NCBI RefSeq assembly: GCF_021403115.1
Contig: NZ_JAJSSH010000022.1
Location: forward strand, 1 to 46,886
From: Sphingobium sufflavum
Lineage (GTDB): Bacteria; Pseudomonadota; Alphaproteobacteria; Sphingomonadales; Sphingomonadaceae
Reading direction: 5' to 3'
Length of the DNA stretch: 46,886 nucleotides
A program made the position numbers and the translations under genes. This document shows, in pieces, positions 24,856-32,793 of this stretch (its first letter is position 1; each line of letters begins with the position of its first letter). The notes under the pieces are model-generated. The model had not been told where the DNA came from, did not search any database, and worked only from the letters and a program-made list of their open reading frames with translations.

Positions 24856-25335
24856 ATGAAGAAGACCCTTCTGGCCGCCCTGATCGTCGCGACCGCCCTG
24901 CCTACCCTGGCCCCCACCATGGCCGCCGCGCAGACCCGCGAACTGCGCGAGGACCGCCGTGACGTGCGGGACGCCCAGCGCGACCTGCGCGATGCCCAGC
25001 GCCACGGCGACCATCGCGACGTGCGCGACGCGCGTCAGGATCTGCGCGAAGCCCGGCAGGAGCATCGCGAGGACTGGCGCGATTATCGCGCGCAGAACCG
25101 CAACACCTACGCCCGTGGCAACTGGCGCGCGCCTTTCGCCTATCAGCGGTTCCGGTCCGGCGCGCAGATCCGCCCGGCCTATTACAACAGCCGCTATTAT
25201 ATCGCGAACCCCGCCCGCTATCGCCTGCCCCCCGCCACCGGCGCGAACCGCTGGGTCCGCCATTATGACGATGCGCTGCTGGTGAACGTGCGCTCCGGCC
25301 GCGTGGTGCGGGTCATCAACGGCTTCTACTGGTAA
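24856..25335 (+). CDS. RcnB-family exported protein, short form with charged helical repeat
   Basis: A 159-residue protein. A signal peptide (cleavage near MAAA-Q) is followed by a charged segment with repeated DRRDVRDAQRDLRDAQ / DVRDARQDLREARQ units (about residues 30-75), probably one long helix. The C-terminal RcnB domain ends RYRLPPATGANRWVRHYDDA, then LLVNVRSGRVVRVINGFYW, closely paralleling the larger RcnB protein at 22819. The start at 24856 has AAGGAG nine bases upstream. A strong terminator follows at 25396. Confidence 0.85.
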   Translation: MKKTLLAALIVATALPTLAPTMAAAQTRELREDRRDVRDAQRDLRDAQRHGDHRDVRDARQDLREARQEHREDWRDYRAQNRNTYARGNWRAPFAYQRFRSGAQIRPAYYNSRYYIANPARYRLPPATGANRWVRHYDDALLVNVRSGRVVRVINGFYW

Positions 25336-25395
25336 GCCCCGCCATCATGCCCGGCCCGCCCTTACGGGGGTGGGCCGGCACACGGCCGGCAAAGT

Positions 25396-25433
25396 AAAGG
25401 CCCGGCCTCCCGTGAGGGAGGAACCGGGCCTTT
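25396..25433. terminator. Strong two-part terminator
   Basis: AAAGGCCCGG (25396-25405) pairs with CCGGGCCTTT (25424-25433); an inner CCTCCC/GGGAGG stem closes a four-base GTGA loop. It lies between the RcnB-like gene and the convergent lysK. Confidence 0.85.
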
Positions 25434-25466
25434 CGCCGAACAGTCAAACCGTGATGCGTGGCAAGT

Positions 25467-25522
25467 GGCCGTGCCGGCTTGTTTGGCAGTCCACCGGCAC
25501 GGCCGATGGCGCAGGCGCCATC
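25467..25522. repeat. Two consecutive perfect hairpins between convergent genes
   Basis: GGCCGTGCCGG (25467-25477) pairs perfectly with CCGGCACGGCC (25494-25504). Immediately after, GATGGCGC (25505-25512) pairs with GCGCCATC (25515-25522) around AG. CCGGCACGGC occurs once more near 25592-25601. No gene is seen in 25434-25623. Confidence 0.6.
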
Positions 25523-25623
25523 AGTCCGAAAGGGTGTGGACTGTGGGCGCTAACGTCCAGGTGTCCGTAAAGGTCCACGAACACAGCGGAAAACCGGCAC
25601 GGCACACCCGGCCGGGCGGCGCG

Positions 25624-27240
25624 TCAGCCCGCCTCGACCAGCGCCAGCGCCTCCGCGATCAGGCGGCGGCTGTTCTCCACGCCATAAAGCGCGATGAAGC
25701 TGCCCATGCGCGGCCCCTGATCGGCGCCCAGCAACGTCTGGTAAAGCGCCTTGAACCAGTCGCGCAGTTGTTCGAACCCATAATGCGGGTCTTTGCCGAT
25801 CTCATAGACGATCGCCTGCACATCCTCCGCCGTCGCATCCTTGCTCAGCGCGCCCAGCTGCGCATCCAGTTCGCGCAGGGCCATCGCCTCATTCGGCTCC
25901 GGCGCGCGGCGCTGGAGCGTGGGGGCCACGAAATCGCGGTTATAGGCGATGGCGTGGTGGACCAGCGCGGCCAGCGCGGGATGGCTCTCCTGCGACACGC
26001 CCGGCGCATAATTGGCGAGGTAGGACCAGGCCCGGTCCGCCGTCGCGTCCGCGCCCATCACCCCGACGAGGTTCAGCAGCAGACCAAAGCTGACCGGCGG
26101 CCCCTCGGCGGGCACCGCCCCGTCATGGATATGATGGACCGGGTTGCCCAGCCGCTTGTCGGCCGGCTGCGCGGCATATTGCGCCCGGAACTGCTCATAT
26201 TCATCGACCGCGCGCGGGATGACGCCGATGTGGAGCTGCTTGGCGCTCTTCGGCTCGCGATAGGCGTAGAAGGCCAGGCTTTCCTGCGTGCCATAGGTCA
26301 GCCAGTCCTCCAGCGACAGGCCGTTGCCCTTGGACTTGCTGATCTTCTCGCCCTTCTCGTCGAGGAACATCTCGTAGATCAGGCCCTCCGGCTTGCGCCC
26401 GCCCAAGACCTGCGCGATCTTGCCCGACTGCACGCCGCTGTCGGTCAAATCCTTGCCATACATCTCATAATCGACGCCCAGCGCGACCCAGCGCATCGCC
26501 CAGTCGACCTTCCATTGCAGCTTCGCGCCGCCGGACAGGATGGACTGTTCCACCAGCTTGCCACCATCTTCGAACCGGACGAGACCCGTTTCCGCATCGA
26601 CCACCTCGACCGGCACCTGCAACACCACGCCCGTCGTCGGGCTGATCGGCAGGATGGGGGAATAGGTCGCGGCCCGCTCCTTGCGCAGGGTCGGCAGCAT
26701 GATGTCCATGATCGCCTGATAGCGGCGCAGCACGGTGCGCAACTGCTCGTCGAACGCGCCCGACCGATATTGCTCGGTCGAGCTGCGGAAATCATAATCG
26801 AAACCATAGCGGTCGAGGAACTCGCGCAGCATCGCATTATTATGCGCCGCAAAGCTCTCATATTTGCCGAACGGGTCGGGGATGGCGGTCAGCGGCTTGC
26901 CCAGATGCTCCGCCAGCATCGCCTGGTTGGGCACATTGTCCGGCACCTTGCGCAGGCCGTCCATGTCGTCGCTGAACGCGATCAGGCGGGTGGGCAGGTC
27001 GCTCATCGCCTCGAACGCGCGGCGGACCATGGTGGTGCGCAGCACTTCGTTAAAGGTGCCGATATGCGGCAGGCCAGACGGGCCATAACCGGTCTCGAAC
27101 AGCACATAGCCTTTTTCGGGCGCCTTCGCCTGCGGCCCGCCCTCATAATGGCGCAGGACCTTGCGGGCCTCCTCGAACGGCCATGCCTTGGATGTGCGCG
27201 CGGCGTCGCGCAGCGTCGAATTGTCTACACTGTCGGTCAT
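25624..27240 (-). CDS. lysK: Lysyl-tRNA synthetase, class I
   Basis: The 538-residue enzyme is the class I (archaeal-type) LysRS typical of alphaproteobacteria. It charges tRNA-Lys through a Rossmann catalytic domain; the HIGH-type motif is GPSGLPHIGTFNE (about residues 53-65) and the KMSKS-type motif EKISKSKGNGL. The C-terminal half is the helical anticodon-binding region. The start at ATG 27240 removes a short upstream extension that does not resemble the family. It is divergent from the PilZ gene and converges with the RcnB-like gene. Confidence 0.95.
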   Translation of the reverse strand: MTDSVDNSTLRDAARTSKAWPFEEARKVLRHYEGGPQAKAPEKGYVLFETGYGPSGLPHIGTFNEVLRTTMVRRAFEAMSDLPTRLIAFSDDMDGLRKVPDNVPNQAMLAEHLGKPLTAIPDPFGKYESFAAHNNAMLREFLDRYGFDYDFRSSTEQYRSGAFDEQLRTVLRRYQAIMDIMLPTLRKERAATYSPILPISPTTGVVLQVPVEVVDAETGLVRFEDGGKLVEQSILSGGAKLQWKVDWAMRWVALGVDYEMYGKDLTDSGVQSGKIAQVLGGRKPEGLIYEMFLDEKGEKISKSKGNGLSLEDWLTYGTQESLAFYAYREPKSAKQLHIGVIPRAVDEYEQFRAQYAAQPADKRLGNPVHHIHDGAVPAEGPPVSFGLLLNLVGVMGADATADRAWSYLANYAPGVSQESHPALAALVHHAIAYNRDFVAPTLQRRAPEPNEAMALRELDAQLGALSKDATAEDVQAIVYEIGKDPHYGFEQLRDWFKALYQTLLGADQGPRMGSFIALYGVENSRRLIAEALALVEAG

Positions 27241-27391
27241 GGCCGGGCTGTAAAACCTTATCCCGCCCAACAACAGCCCCAAAATGGTGCCGCGCCGGGT
27301 GGCCGAAGACCGGCGGAAAAGGTAGACCTCGGCACCGCGGTTTCCCGAAAATTAATCAATCTGGGTCAAGGATGATCCATGGGAGGTCGCC

Positions 27392-27820
27392 ATGGAATTC
27401 AAACGTAAACGCGCACGCATCGTCGTGGATGTCTCCGTCACGCTGACGACGGTGCTGGATTCGGTCGAGGCGCGGATCATCGACCTGTCCGAACATGGCG
27501 CGCAAATCGTCGGCGCGGCCCTGCCCAAGAACAGCAAGTTCCAGATCGAATATCAGGGCCAGACCATCTATGCCCAGTGCATGTGGTCGGAGATCGACCG
27601 GATGGGCGTGCGCTTCCCCTTCGTCATGACGGATGGGCCGCTGCACGACATATTGGCGATGGCGATGCCCGCCAGCCACCGCCATTCGGACGAAACCGGT
27701 GTTCTCGCCCGTCCAGCGGCTGGCGGTTATATGGCGGTGTCGACCATGGACCAGAATTCGGCCAGCCTGTCCGGGCGTCGCCCGATGCCGACCAGCTTCG
27801 GACGTCGCCCCACATCCTGA
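27392..27820 (+). CDS. PilZ-domain protein
   Basis: The 142-residue protein has a single PilZ domain in its first 90 residues. The basic KRKRAR segment at the very start and DLSEHGAQIVG (about residue 31) correspond to the RxxxR and D-x-S-x-x-G motifs that bind cyclic di-GMP, although the Arg spacing in the first motif is not a perfect match. The last 50 residues look disordered. GGGAGGT precedes the start. The output is unknown; stand-alone PilZ proteins often act on motility or polysaccharide formation. Confidence 0.78.
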   Translation: MEFKRKRARIVVDVSVTLTTVLDSVEARIIDLSEHGAQIVGAALPKNSKFQIEYQGQTIYAQCMWSEIDRMGVRFPFVMTDGPLHDILAMAMPASHRHSDETGVLARPAAGGYMAVSTMDQNSASLSGRRPMPTSFGRRPTS

Positions 27821-28167
27821 CCGGCGGTCTGGTGTAGTGCCAGTCTGCCGGCACCAACCTGACAACATCCGCACGATCGCACCACAGTCCGATGGCGCCC
27901 ACTGAGCAGATCGCACTCGCGAACCTCCGCGCACGGGGCAGCGCGTCACATATATAATGGCTGGTGAAATACAGGGCTGGCCGATACCCCCTGACCCGAT
28001 GCACCACAGGCACACGGCAAATCCACACCCGGACCGTCCGTCCCGGCCATAACCGGCGCAGACGCATGACGACAGGCTGTCGGCGTTCCTCCTCCCGCCC
28101 CCGCGTGAGGAAATCGCTACGCCCGGCAGCCGTCACCCATCAAGCGACGTGCATCAAACCCCGCCGA
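27821..28167. other. Spacer after the PilZ gene, no gene seen
   Basis: I found no supported coding frame in these 347 bases. Frames that stay open here have amino-acid compositions typical of noncoding GC-rich DNA (Arg/Pro/Thr heavy) and overlap each other on both strands. No repeat or RNA gene was recognised. Confidence 0.4.
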
Positions 28168-28308
28168 TCAGAAAACGATCAGGTACAGCAGGCCGATGAC
28201 GCACAGGGCGAATGTGCCCAGACCCGCCGCGCGGGAGGCCATTTCTGCGCCCCGGTCGATGAACCCTGCCGGTCGGGGTGGATATTCATGAAACGTCCGA
28301 ATGTTCAT
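28168..28308 (-). CDS. 46-residue membrane protein, unknown
   Basis: An ATG at 28308, with GAGGG about nine bases upstream, opens a 46-codon frame. The product begins MNIRTFHEYPPRPAGFIDRG and ends with one hydrophobic helix, GLGTFALCVIGLLYLIVF, at the C-terminus. A charged N-terminus followed by a C-terminal helix suggests a small tail-anchored inner-membrane protein. It is too short for routine ORF calling, and only composition and the ribosome site support it. The AT-rich island lies directly upstream. Confidence 0.5.
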   Translation of the reverse strand: MNIRTFHEYPPRPAGFIDRGAEMASRAAGLGTFALCVIGLLYLIVF

Positions 28309-28426
28309 ATGTGCGACCCTCTGCCCCATCCCTCACCCGGCGTCGTTTCGATCTTTCCGAGGAGATATAAAGTGAGATAGATTGGGCTTTCCCGCTTCGC
28401 AAGGGCTTTCCGAAGACAAGATGCAG

Positions 28427-28442
28427 TTTTTACATGTAAAAA
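28427..28442. promoter_or_regulatory. Perfect 16-base palindrome TTTTTACATGTAAAAA
   Basis: A perfect dyad, itself framed by GATGCA (28420-28425) and TGCATC (28454-28459). The size and symmetry are those of a dimeric repressor operator. Which regulator binds, if any, is unknown. Confidence 0.5.
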
Positions 28443-28472
28443 ACCGGCCATTTTGCATCTGCTAACATAGTA

Positions 28473-28550
28473 ATTTTCACGAATTTTTGAAAATCGAAGA
28501 ACTCATGAAATTTTTCAAATTCAACAATAGATTGTAAATTTTATTTTACA
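28473..28550. repeat. Two further AT-rich inverted repeats
   Basis: ATTTTCA (28473-28479) pairs with TGAAAAT (28488-28494). TGTAAA (28533-28538) pairs with TTTACA (28545-28550), repeating the half-site of the palindrome at 28427. Confidence 0.5.
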
Positions 28551-28709
28551 GCGATCTTGCCCAGTGGATCAGATTTGTCGGAATATATATGACATGGGTA
28601 CTTACTATCCCTCGGTTAACCATCTTTGGGACAGCTGACAGCGGCAAAATTTCTCTCTGCCACGCCATTTCCGCATAGTCTGGTCTATTGCCCCCATGGT
28701 CCCTAGATT

Positions 28710-31466
28710 ATGCAGTCGATGCCCGACCTGAATCGCCTTTGTGCAATGCATATAAGCCACGCCGGGGCCTGGCTGTGGGACGATGGCGACGCGCGGGCGG
28801 TGGATCGGCAGGAGGCAAAGGCGCGGGCGCTCGCCTCTCCCCTCCTCCTCGTCAACATCCCGCTGGTCGGCGGGCGGCTCGGCTATGGCGAATTGTCGGG
28901 GCTGGACCTGCTCGAACTGTTCGCCTTCGTCTACCCCGCGCGCTTCGTGGTGCCGTCACCCGCCGGGCTTGCGGAGGCCACCGGCCTGACCCCGCCCGCG
29001 ACCGATGCGGACGCCGTCGCCCTCCTCCCGCGCATCGCGGAACGTCTGCTGGCCGTGATGCAGGCAAAGGACTGGCCGGAGCGGCAGGGCGCATGGACCG
29101 CCGCGCGCAATCTGGAACGGGCGCGCTGGCCCTGGGCGCCGTTCGTGCGCGCCGCCCTGCCCGCCCATCCGGGGACGGAGGAACGCTGGCTCTTCTCCGC
29201 CCTGCCGGAGTGGGAGGAGCAATCGCCCCGCCCGCCCGCGCGGCAGGGCGGGCTGAACAGCCATGACATCGACGACCAGCTGGACGCACTGGTCGGGCTG
29301 GGCGGGGAGGTCCGGTCCGGTCAGCGCGCCTTTGCGCAGGCCGCTGCCACCGCCTTCGCCCCGCGTGACCAGCGCAACGCGCCCCATGTGGTGCTGGCGG
29401 AAGCGGGCACCGGCATCGGCAAGACTTTGGGCTATCTCGCCCCCGCCTCGCTCTGGGCGGCGCAGTCCGGCGGGACGGTGTGGATCTCCACCTTCACCAA
29501 GGCGCTGCAACGCCAGCTCAACCGGGAAAGCGCGCGCATCTATCCCGACGACGCCGTGCGCCGCACCCGCGTGACGGTGCGCAAGGGGCGGGAAAATTAT
29601 CTCTGCCTCCTCAACCTGGAGGAAGCGTTGCAGGGCGGCGCGTCGGGCGGCGTCGCGGGCCGGGGCGCGATCTTCGCGCAACTGGTCGCGCGCTGGGCCG
29701 CCTACAGCCGCGATGGCGACATGGTGGGCGGCGACCTGCCGGGCTGGCTGCCCACCCTGTTCCGCCGCACCGGCACCGCCGCGCTGACCGACCGGCGCGG
29801 CGAGTGCATCTATGCCGGTTGCCCCCATTACCGCCGCTGCTTCATCGAACGGACGCAGCGCGCCTCCGCCAACGCCGACCTCGTCATCGCCAACCATGCG
29901 CTGGTCCTGATCGAGGCGGTGCGGGGCCGCGGCGAGACGCAGGCCCGCTATGTCTTCGACGAGGGGCATCATCTGTTCCACGCCGCCGATTCCACCTTCT
30001 CCCTCGCGCTGTCGGGGGCGGAGGCGATCGAACTGCGCCGCTGGGTCGTCGGGCCGGAGGGGTCGCGCAAGGGCCGCCGCCGGGGCCTCTCCGCCCGCCT
30101 CGCCGATGTGGCCAGCTATGACGATGCCGCCAGCGCCGCCATCGACGCGGCGGTGAACGCGGCGCGGCAACTGCCCGGCGACGACTGGCTGGCGCGCATC
30201 ACGGGGGAGACGCCCCACGGCCCGCTGGAGGCGCTGCTGGTCGCCGCCCGCGCCATGGTGTTCGCGCGGGCCGAGGACGGGCGCAAGGGCGACGCCGACC
30301 CCGGCTACGGGCTGGAGGCGGAACTGGCCGACCCCTCACCCGCGCTGGTGGAGGCGGCGCAGGCGGCGGGCGACGCACTCGCCGCGTTGCTCGACCCGTT
30401 GCGGCGGCTGGACCGGCGGCTGGACGACCTGATTGGCGACCCGCCGGACTGGATGGACGGCGACGCCCGCAACCGGATCGAGGGTAGCCGCATGGCGCTG
30501 GCCCGGCGCAGCGACACGCTGGCCGGCTGGATCGCGCTGCTGACCCGGATCGGCGGGCCGGGCGAGCCGGAATTCGTCGACTGGCTGGCGGTGGACCGCT
30601 TCGACGGGCGCGAATATGACATCGCCCTGCGGCGGCACTGGCTGGACCCCACCCGCCCGCTGGCCGACCATGTGCTGAAACCCGCGCACGGCGCGCTCAT
30701 CACCTCCGCGACCCTGCGCGCGGGCGGCGACTGGGGGCAGGCGCGGGCGGTGACCGGCGTGTCCCACCTCGACCGCGCGCCGGAACTGTTCAGCGCGGAC
30801 AGCCCCTTCGACTATGCCGCGCAGGCCGAGATCCTGATCGTGACCGACATCAAGCGGGGCGACACCGCCGCGCTGGCGGGCGCCTATGCCCGGCTGATCG
30901 AGGCGTCGGGCGGCGGCGCACTGGGCCTGTTCAGCGCGATCCGGCGGCTGCGCGCGGTCCATGCGCGCATCGCGGACCGGCTGGCGCGGGTCGGCCTGCC
31001 GCTGCTGGCGCAGCATGTCGACCCCATCGACATCGGCACGCTGGTCGACCTGTTCCGCGCCGATCCCCACGCCTCGCTGCTCGGCACCGACGCGCTGCGC
31101 GACGGCATCGACGTGCCAGGCGACACGCTGCGGCTGGTCGTGATGGAGGGCGTGCCCTGGTCAAAGCCCTCCGTCCTGCACGCCGCGCGCAAGATGGCGT
31201 GGGACGGCGACGCCTATAACGACCGGCTGGTGCGCGCGCGCATGGCGCAGGCCTTCGGTCGCCTGATCCGGCGGCAGGACGATCGGGGCGTCTTCGTCCT
31301 CCTCTCCTCCGCCGTGCCCAGCCGGATGCTCAGCGCCTTTCCTCCCGGCGTCGCGATCCGGCGGGTGCCGCTAGAGGAGGCCATCGCCTCCGTCCGCCGC
31401 TTCCTCGGCAAACCCGCCGTCGCCACCGGCCTGCCCGCGCTCGACGACAGCCTGCCGCTCTTCTGA
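28710..31466 (+). CDS. ATP-dependent DNA helicase, DinG/XPD-like with Fe-S cluster
   Basis: The 918-residue protein has a superfamily 2 helicase core from about residue 200. Walker A is EAGTGIGKTL (Lys238) and the Walker B box is DEGHH (417-421). Four Cys suited to a [4Fe-4S] cluster lie between them: Cys299, Cys366, Cys371 and Cys377. LITSATL and GTDALRDGIDVPG mark later helicase motifs. DinG-type enzymes unwind 5'-3' and resolve R-loops, D-loops or G-quadruplexes. The first 190 residues do not look like the standard core; they may be a degenerate nuclease-like or novel domain. The start is uncertain: ATG 28710 lacks a clear ribosome site, and 28719 or 28746 are alternatives. Confidence 0.87.
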   Translation: MQSMPDLNRLCAMHISHAGAWLWDDGDARAVDRQEAKARALASPLLLVNIPLVGGRLGYGELSGLDLLELFAFVYPARFVVPSPAGLAEATGLTPPATDADAVALLPRIAERLLAVMQAKDWPERQGAWTAARNLERARWPWAPFVRAALPAHPGTEERWLFSALPEWEEQSPRPPARQGGLNSHDIDDQLDALVGLGGEVRSGQRAFAQAAATAFAPRDQRNAPHVVLAEAGTGIGKTLGYLAPASLWAAQSGGTVWISTFTKALQRQLNRESARIYPDDAVRRTRVTVRKGRENYLCLLNLEEALQGGASGGVAGRGAIFAQLVARWAAYSRDGDMVGGDLPGWLPTLFRRTGTAALTDRRGECIYAGCPHYRRCFIERTQRASANADLVIANHALVLIEAVRGRGETQARYVFDEGHHLFHAADSTFSLALSGAEAIELRRWVVGPEGSRKGRRRGLSARLADVASYDDAASAAIDAAVNAARQLPGDDWLARITGETPHGPLEALLVAARAMVFARAEDGRKGDADPGYGLEAELADPSPALVEAAQAAGDALAALLDPLRRLDRRLDDLIGDPPDWMDGDARNRIEGSRMALARRSDTLAGWIALLTRIGGPGEPEFVDWLAVDRFDGREYDIALRRHWLDPTRPLADHVLKPAHGALITSATLRAGGDWGQARAVTGVSHLDRAPELFSADSPFDYAAQAEILIVTDIKRGDTAALAGAYARLIEASGGGALGLFSAIRRLRAVHARIADRLARVGLPLLAQHVDPIDIGTLVDLFRADPHASLLGTDALRDGIDVPGDTLRLVVMEGVPWSKPSVLHAARKMAWDGDAYNDRLVRARMAQAFGRLIRRQDDRGVFVLLSSAVPSRMLSAFPPGVAIRRVPLEEAIASVRRFLGKPAVATGLPALDDSLPLF

Positions 31467-31614
31467 TCCCGCCGGTTGCGGTGGGCCAGGATGCCGCCTA
31501 CAATGCGCCACTCCCTGCATGCCATCGCGGAACGGCGAAATTCCGGGCCTTCCGACTTGGTTCCGACGCGAATTTGCGGCATTGCGGGTTCGAATGACCC
31601 GGAGCGGAGCATCC

Positions 31615-32160
31615 ATGAAGACGGTGATCCTTTTACGCCATGCCAAGTCAGACTGGAACGACAGCGTAGCGAGGGATTTCGACCGGCCTCTGAACGGACG
31701 CGGCAAGCGCGCGGCCCGGCGGATGGGCGCGTGGGCGCGGGACGAGAATCTGCGTTTCGACGCGATCATCGCATCGCCTGCGGTGCGGGTGACGGAAACG
31801 CTGGACCATTTCCTCGATGCCTATGGGCAGAGCATCGACCCGCGCTGGGACCGGCGCATCTACCTCGCCTCCGCCGCGACGCTGCTCGACGTGCTGCGCG
31901 ACCTGCCGGACGATCTGGCGACGGTGCTGATGGTCGGGCATAATCCGGGGCTGGAGGATCTCGTCCTCGACATCGTGCCCGACGACGGGCCGGACGATCT
32001 GCGCGTGCAGGTGGAGACGAAATATCCCACCGCCGCTATCGCGACGGTGCAGTTCGCCGCCGACCGCTGGACCGACGTCGCCCGCCCCGGCACCCTCACC
32101 ACCTTCGTCAGGCCGCGCGATCTCGACGCTGCGCTGGGACCGGATGTGCGCCAGCATTGA
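31615..32160 (+). CDS. SixA-like histidine phosphatase
   Basis: The 181-residue protein belongs to the histidine-phosphatase superfamily of the SixA type. The catalytic His is in ILLRHAKSDW (about residue 10) and a second His in VLMVGHNPGLEDL (about 107). SixA removes phosphate from His residues of phosphotransfer proteins; in alphaproteobacteria the substrate is usually unknown. The start at 31615 puts the catalytic motif at the normal distance from the N-terminus; an upstream ATG would add about 32 unrelated residues. It follows the helicase on the same strand after 148 bases. Confidence 0.82.
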   Translation: MKTVILLRHAKSDWNDSVARDFDRPLNGRGKRAARRMGAWARDENLRFDAIIASPAVRVTETLDHFLDAYGQSIDPRWDRRIYLASAATLLDVLRDLPDDLATVLMVGHNPGLEDLVLDIVPDDGPDDLRVQVETKYPTAAIATVQFAADRWTDVARPGTLTTFVRPRDLDAALGPDVRQH

Positions 32161-32277
32161 GGGGGGTGGGTTGGGGTATGCGTTGGCTGCCGCTTGCTCC
32201 CGAAGAAGCAAAGAGCAGTCGCTTGATTGCAGACCGGTCGATAGTCTGGCATTTTCGTCCAGTTGGGAGGGCGTGCG

Positions 32278-32628
32278 ATGCGGAAGGCCGGCAAACTCGC
32301 ATTGATGCTGCTCATGCTGGCTACAGGTTGCTCTGGCCCGACCCGCGACCAAGCAACGCTTCAGGCGATCCACGCCGAGGCCACGGCACTGATTGGAGCG
32401 CGGCCAGAATCTCCGGCTGCCTTGCCACGGGTTCGCTGGCCGCCGACAATCACCAGTCTTGAGCCGGAGACAGTTACCGTCTCTGCGGACGGTGTCGATA
32501 TCCTGATGAAACCATTTTTCGACGGTGGTTCGGGATATTTTATCCCGGTTAAAGCAAGAGAATTACCAGGGCCACCGGGCCGCTACGATCATGTCGGTAA
32601 GGGCGTCTATTGGTATCATCCTTATTGA
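32278..32628 (+). CDS. Small lipoprotein of unknown function, lower G+C
   Basis: A 116-residue protein with a signal sequence ending in the lipobox LMLATGC, so the mature N-terminal Cys should be lipidated. The mature part has no recognised domain; the C-terminal stretch GPPGRYDHVGKGVYWYHPY is aromatic-rich. ATG 32278 has GGGAGG seven bases upstream. Base composition is visibly less GC-rich than neighbouring genes, suggesting acquisition or weak selection. A dispersed repeat lies just downstream. Confidence 0.6.
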   Translation: MRKAGKLALMLLMLATGCSGPTRDQATLQAIHAEATALIGARPESPAALPRVRWPPTITSLEPETVTVSADGVDILMKPFFDGGSGYFIPVKARELPGPPGRYDHVGKGVYWYHPY

Positions 32629-32668
32629 TCGTTCGCTTCGTTTATCTTGCCATTCCAAACACACCGGT

Positions 32669-32682
32669 CCGCTCTCCACCCA
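32669..32682 (+). repeat. 14-base repeat CCGCTCTCCACCCA, copy 1
   Basis: Identical to 44779-44792. Both copies are intergenic and lie beside a lower-G+C gene of unknown function. A 14-base match in GC-rich DNA can arise by chance, so this is weak alone. Confidence 0.35.
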
Positions 32683-32691
32683 GCCTCGTGC

Positions 32692-32721
32692 CCCGAACGG
32701 CAGGCAAAGTCCAACGACTGC
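32692..32721 (+). repeat. Dispersed 30-base intergenic repeat, copy 2
   Basis: Matches 20116-20145 at 26 of 30 positions, same orientation (begins CCCGAACGG, ends TCCAACGACTGC). It lies 9 bases after the 14-base repeat at 32669. Confidence 0.6.
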
Positions 32722-32793
32722 CCGTCCTTCTCCGGTCCATCGCGATACGCTATGGGCGAAGGGATACATCAACACAGCGCGCCGACCCCTCGT

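Larger units (their letters stand above)
28309..28709. other. AT-rich palindromic island between small membrane protein and helicase
   Basis: From about 28400 to 28600 the sequence becomes strongly AT-rich against a GC-rich background and contains three inverted repeats built on TTTACA/TGTAAA or TTTTCA/TGAAAA (listed separately). A TTAACCAT CtrA-like half-site lies at 28616-28623. No coding frame is present. It probably holds divergent promoters for both neighbours, but its length and composition are unusual. Confidence 0.6.

Noticed and set aside
25465..27375. 636-codon open frame opposite lysK
   Set aside because: LysK motifs on the other strand are complete; the antisense product is Arg/His/Gln-rich and motif-free.
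27964..28380. 138-codon plus-strand frame in the spacer before the helicase
   Set aside because: Very Arg/Pro/Thr-rich, no ribosome site, and it overlaps the better-supported 46-residue minus-strand frame.
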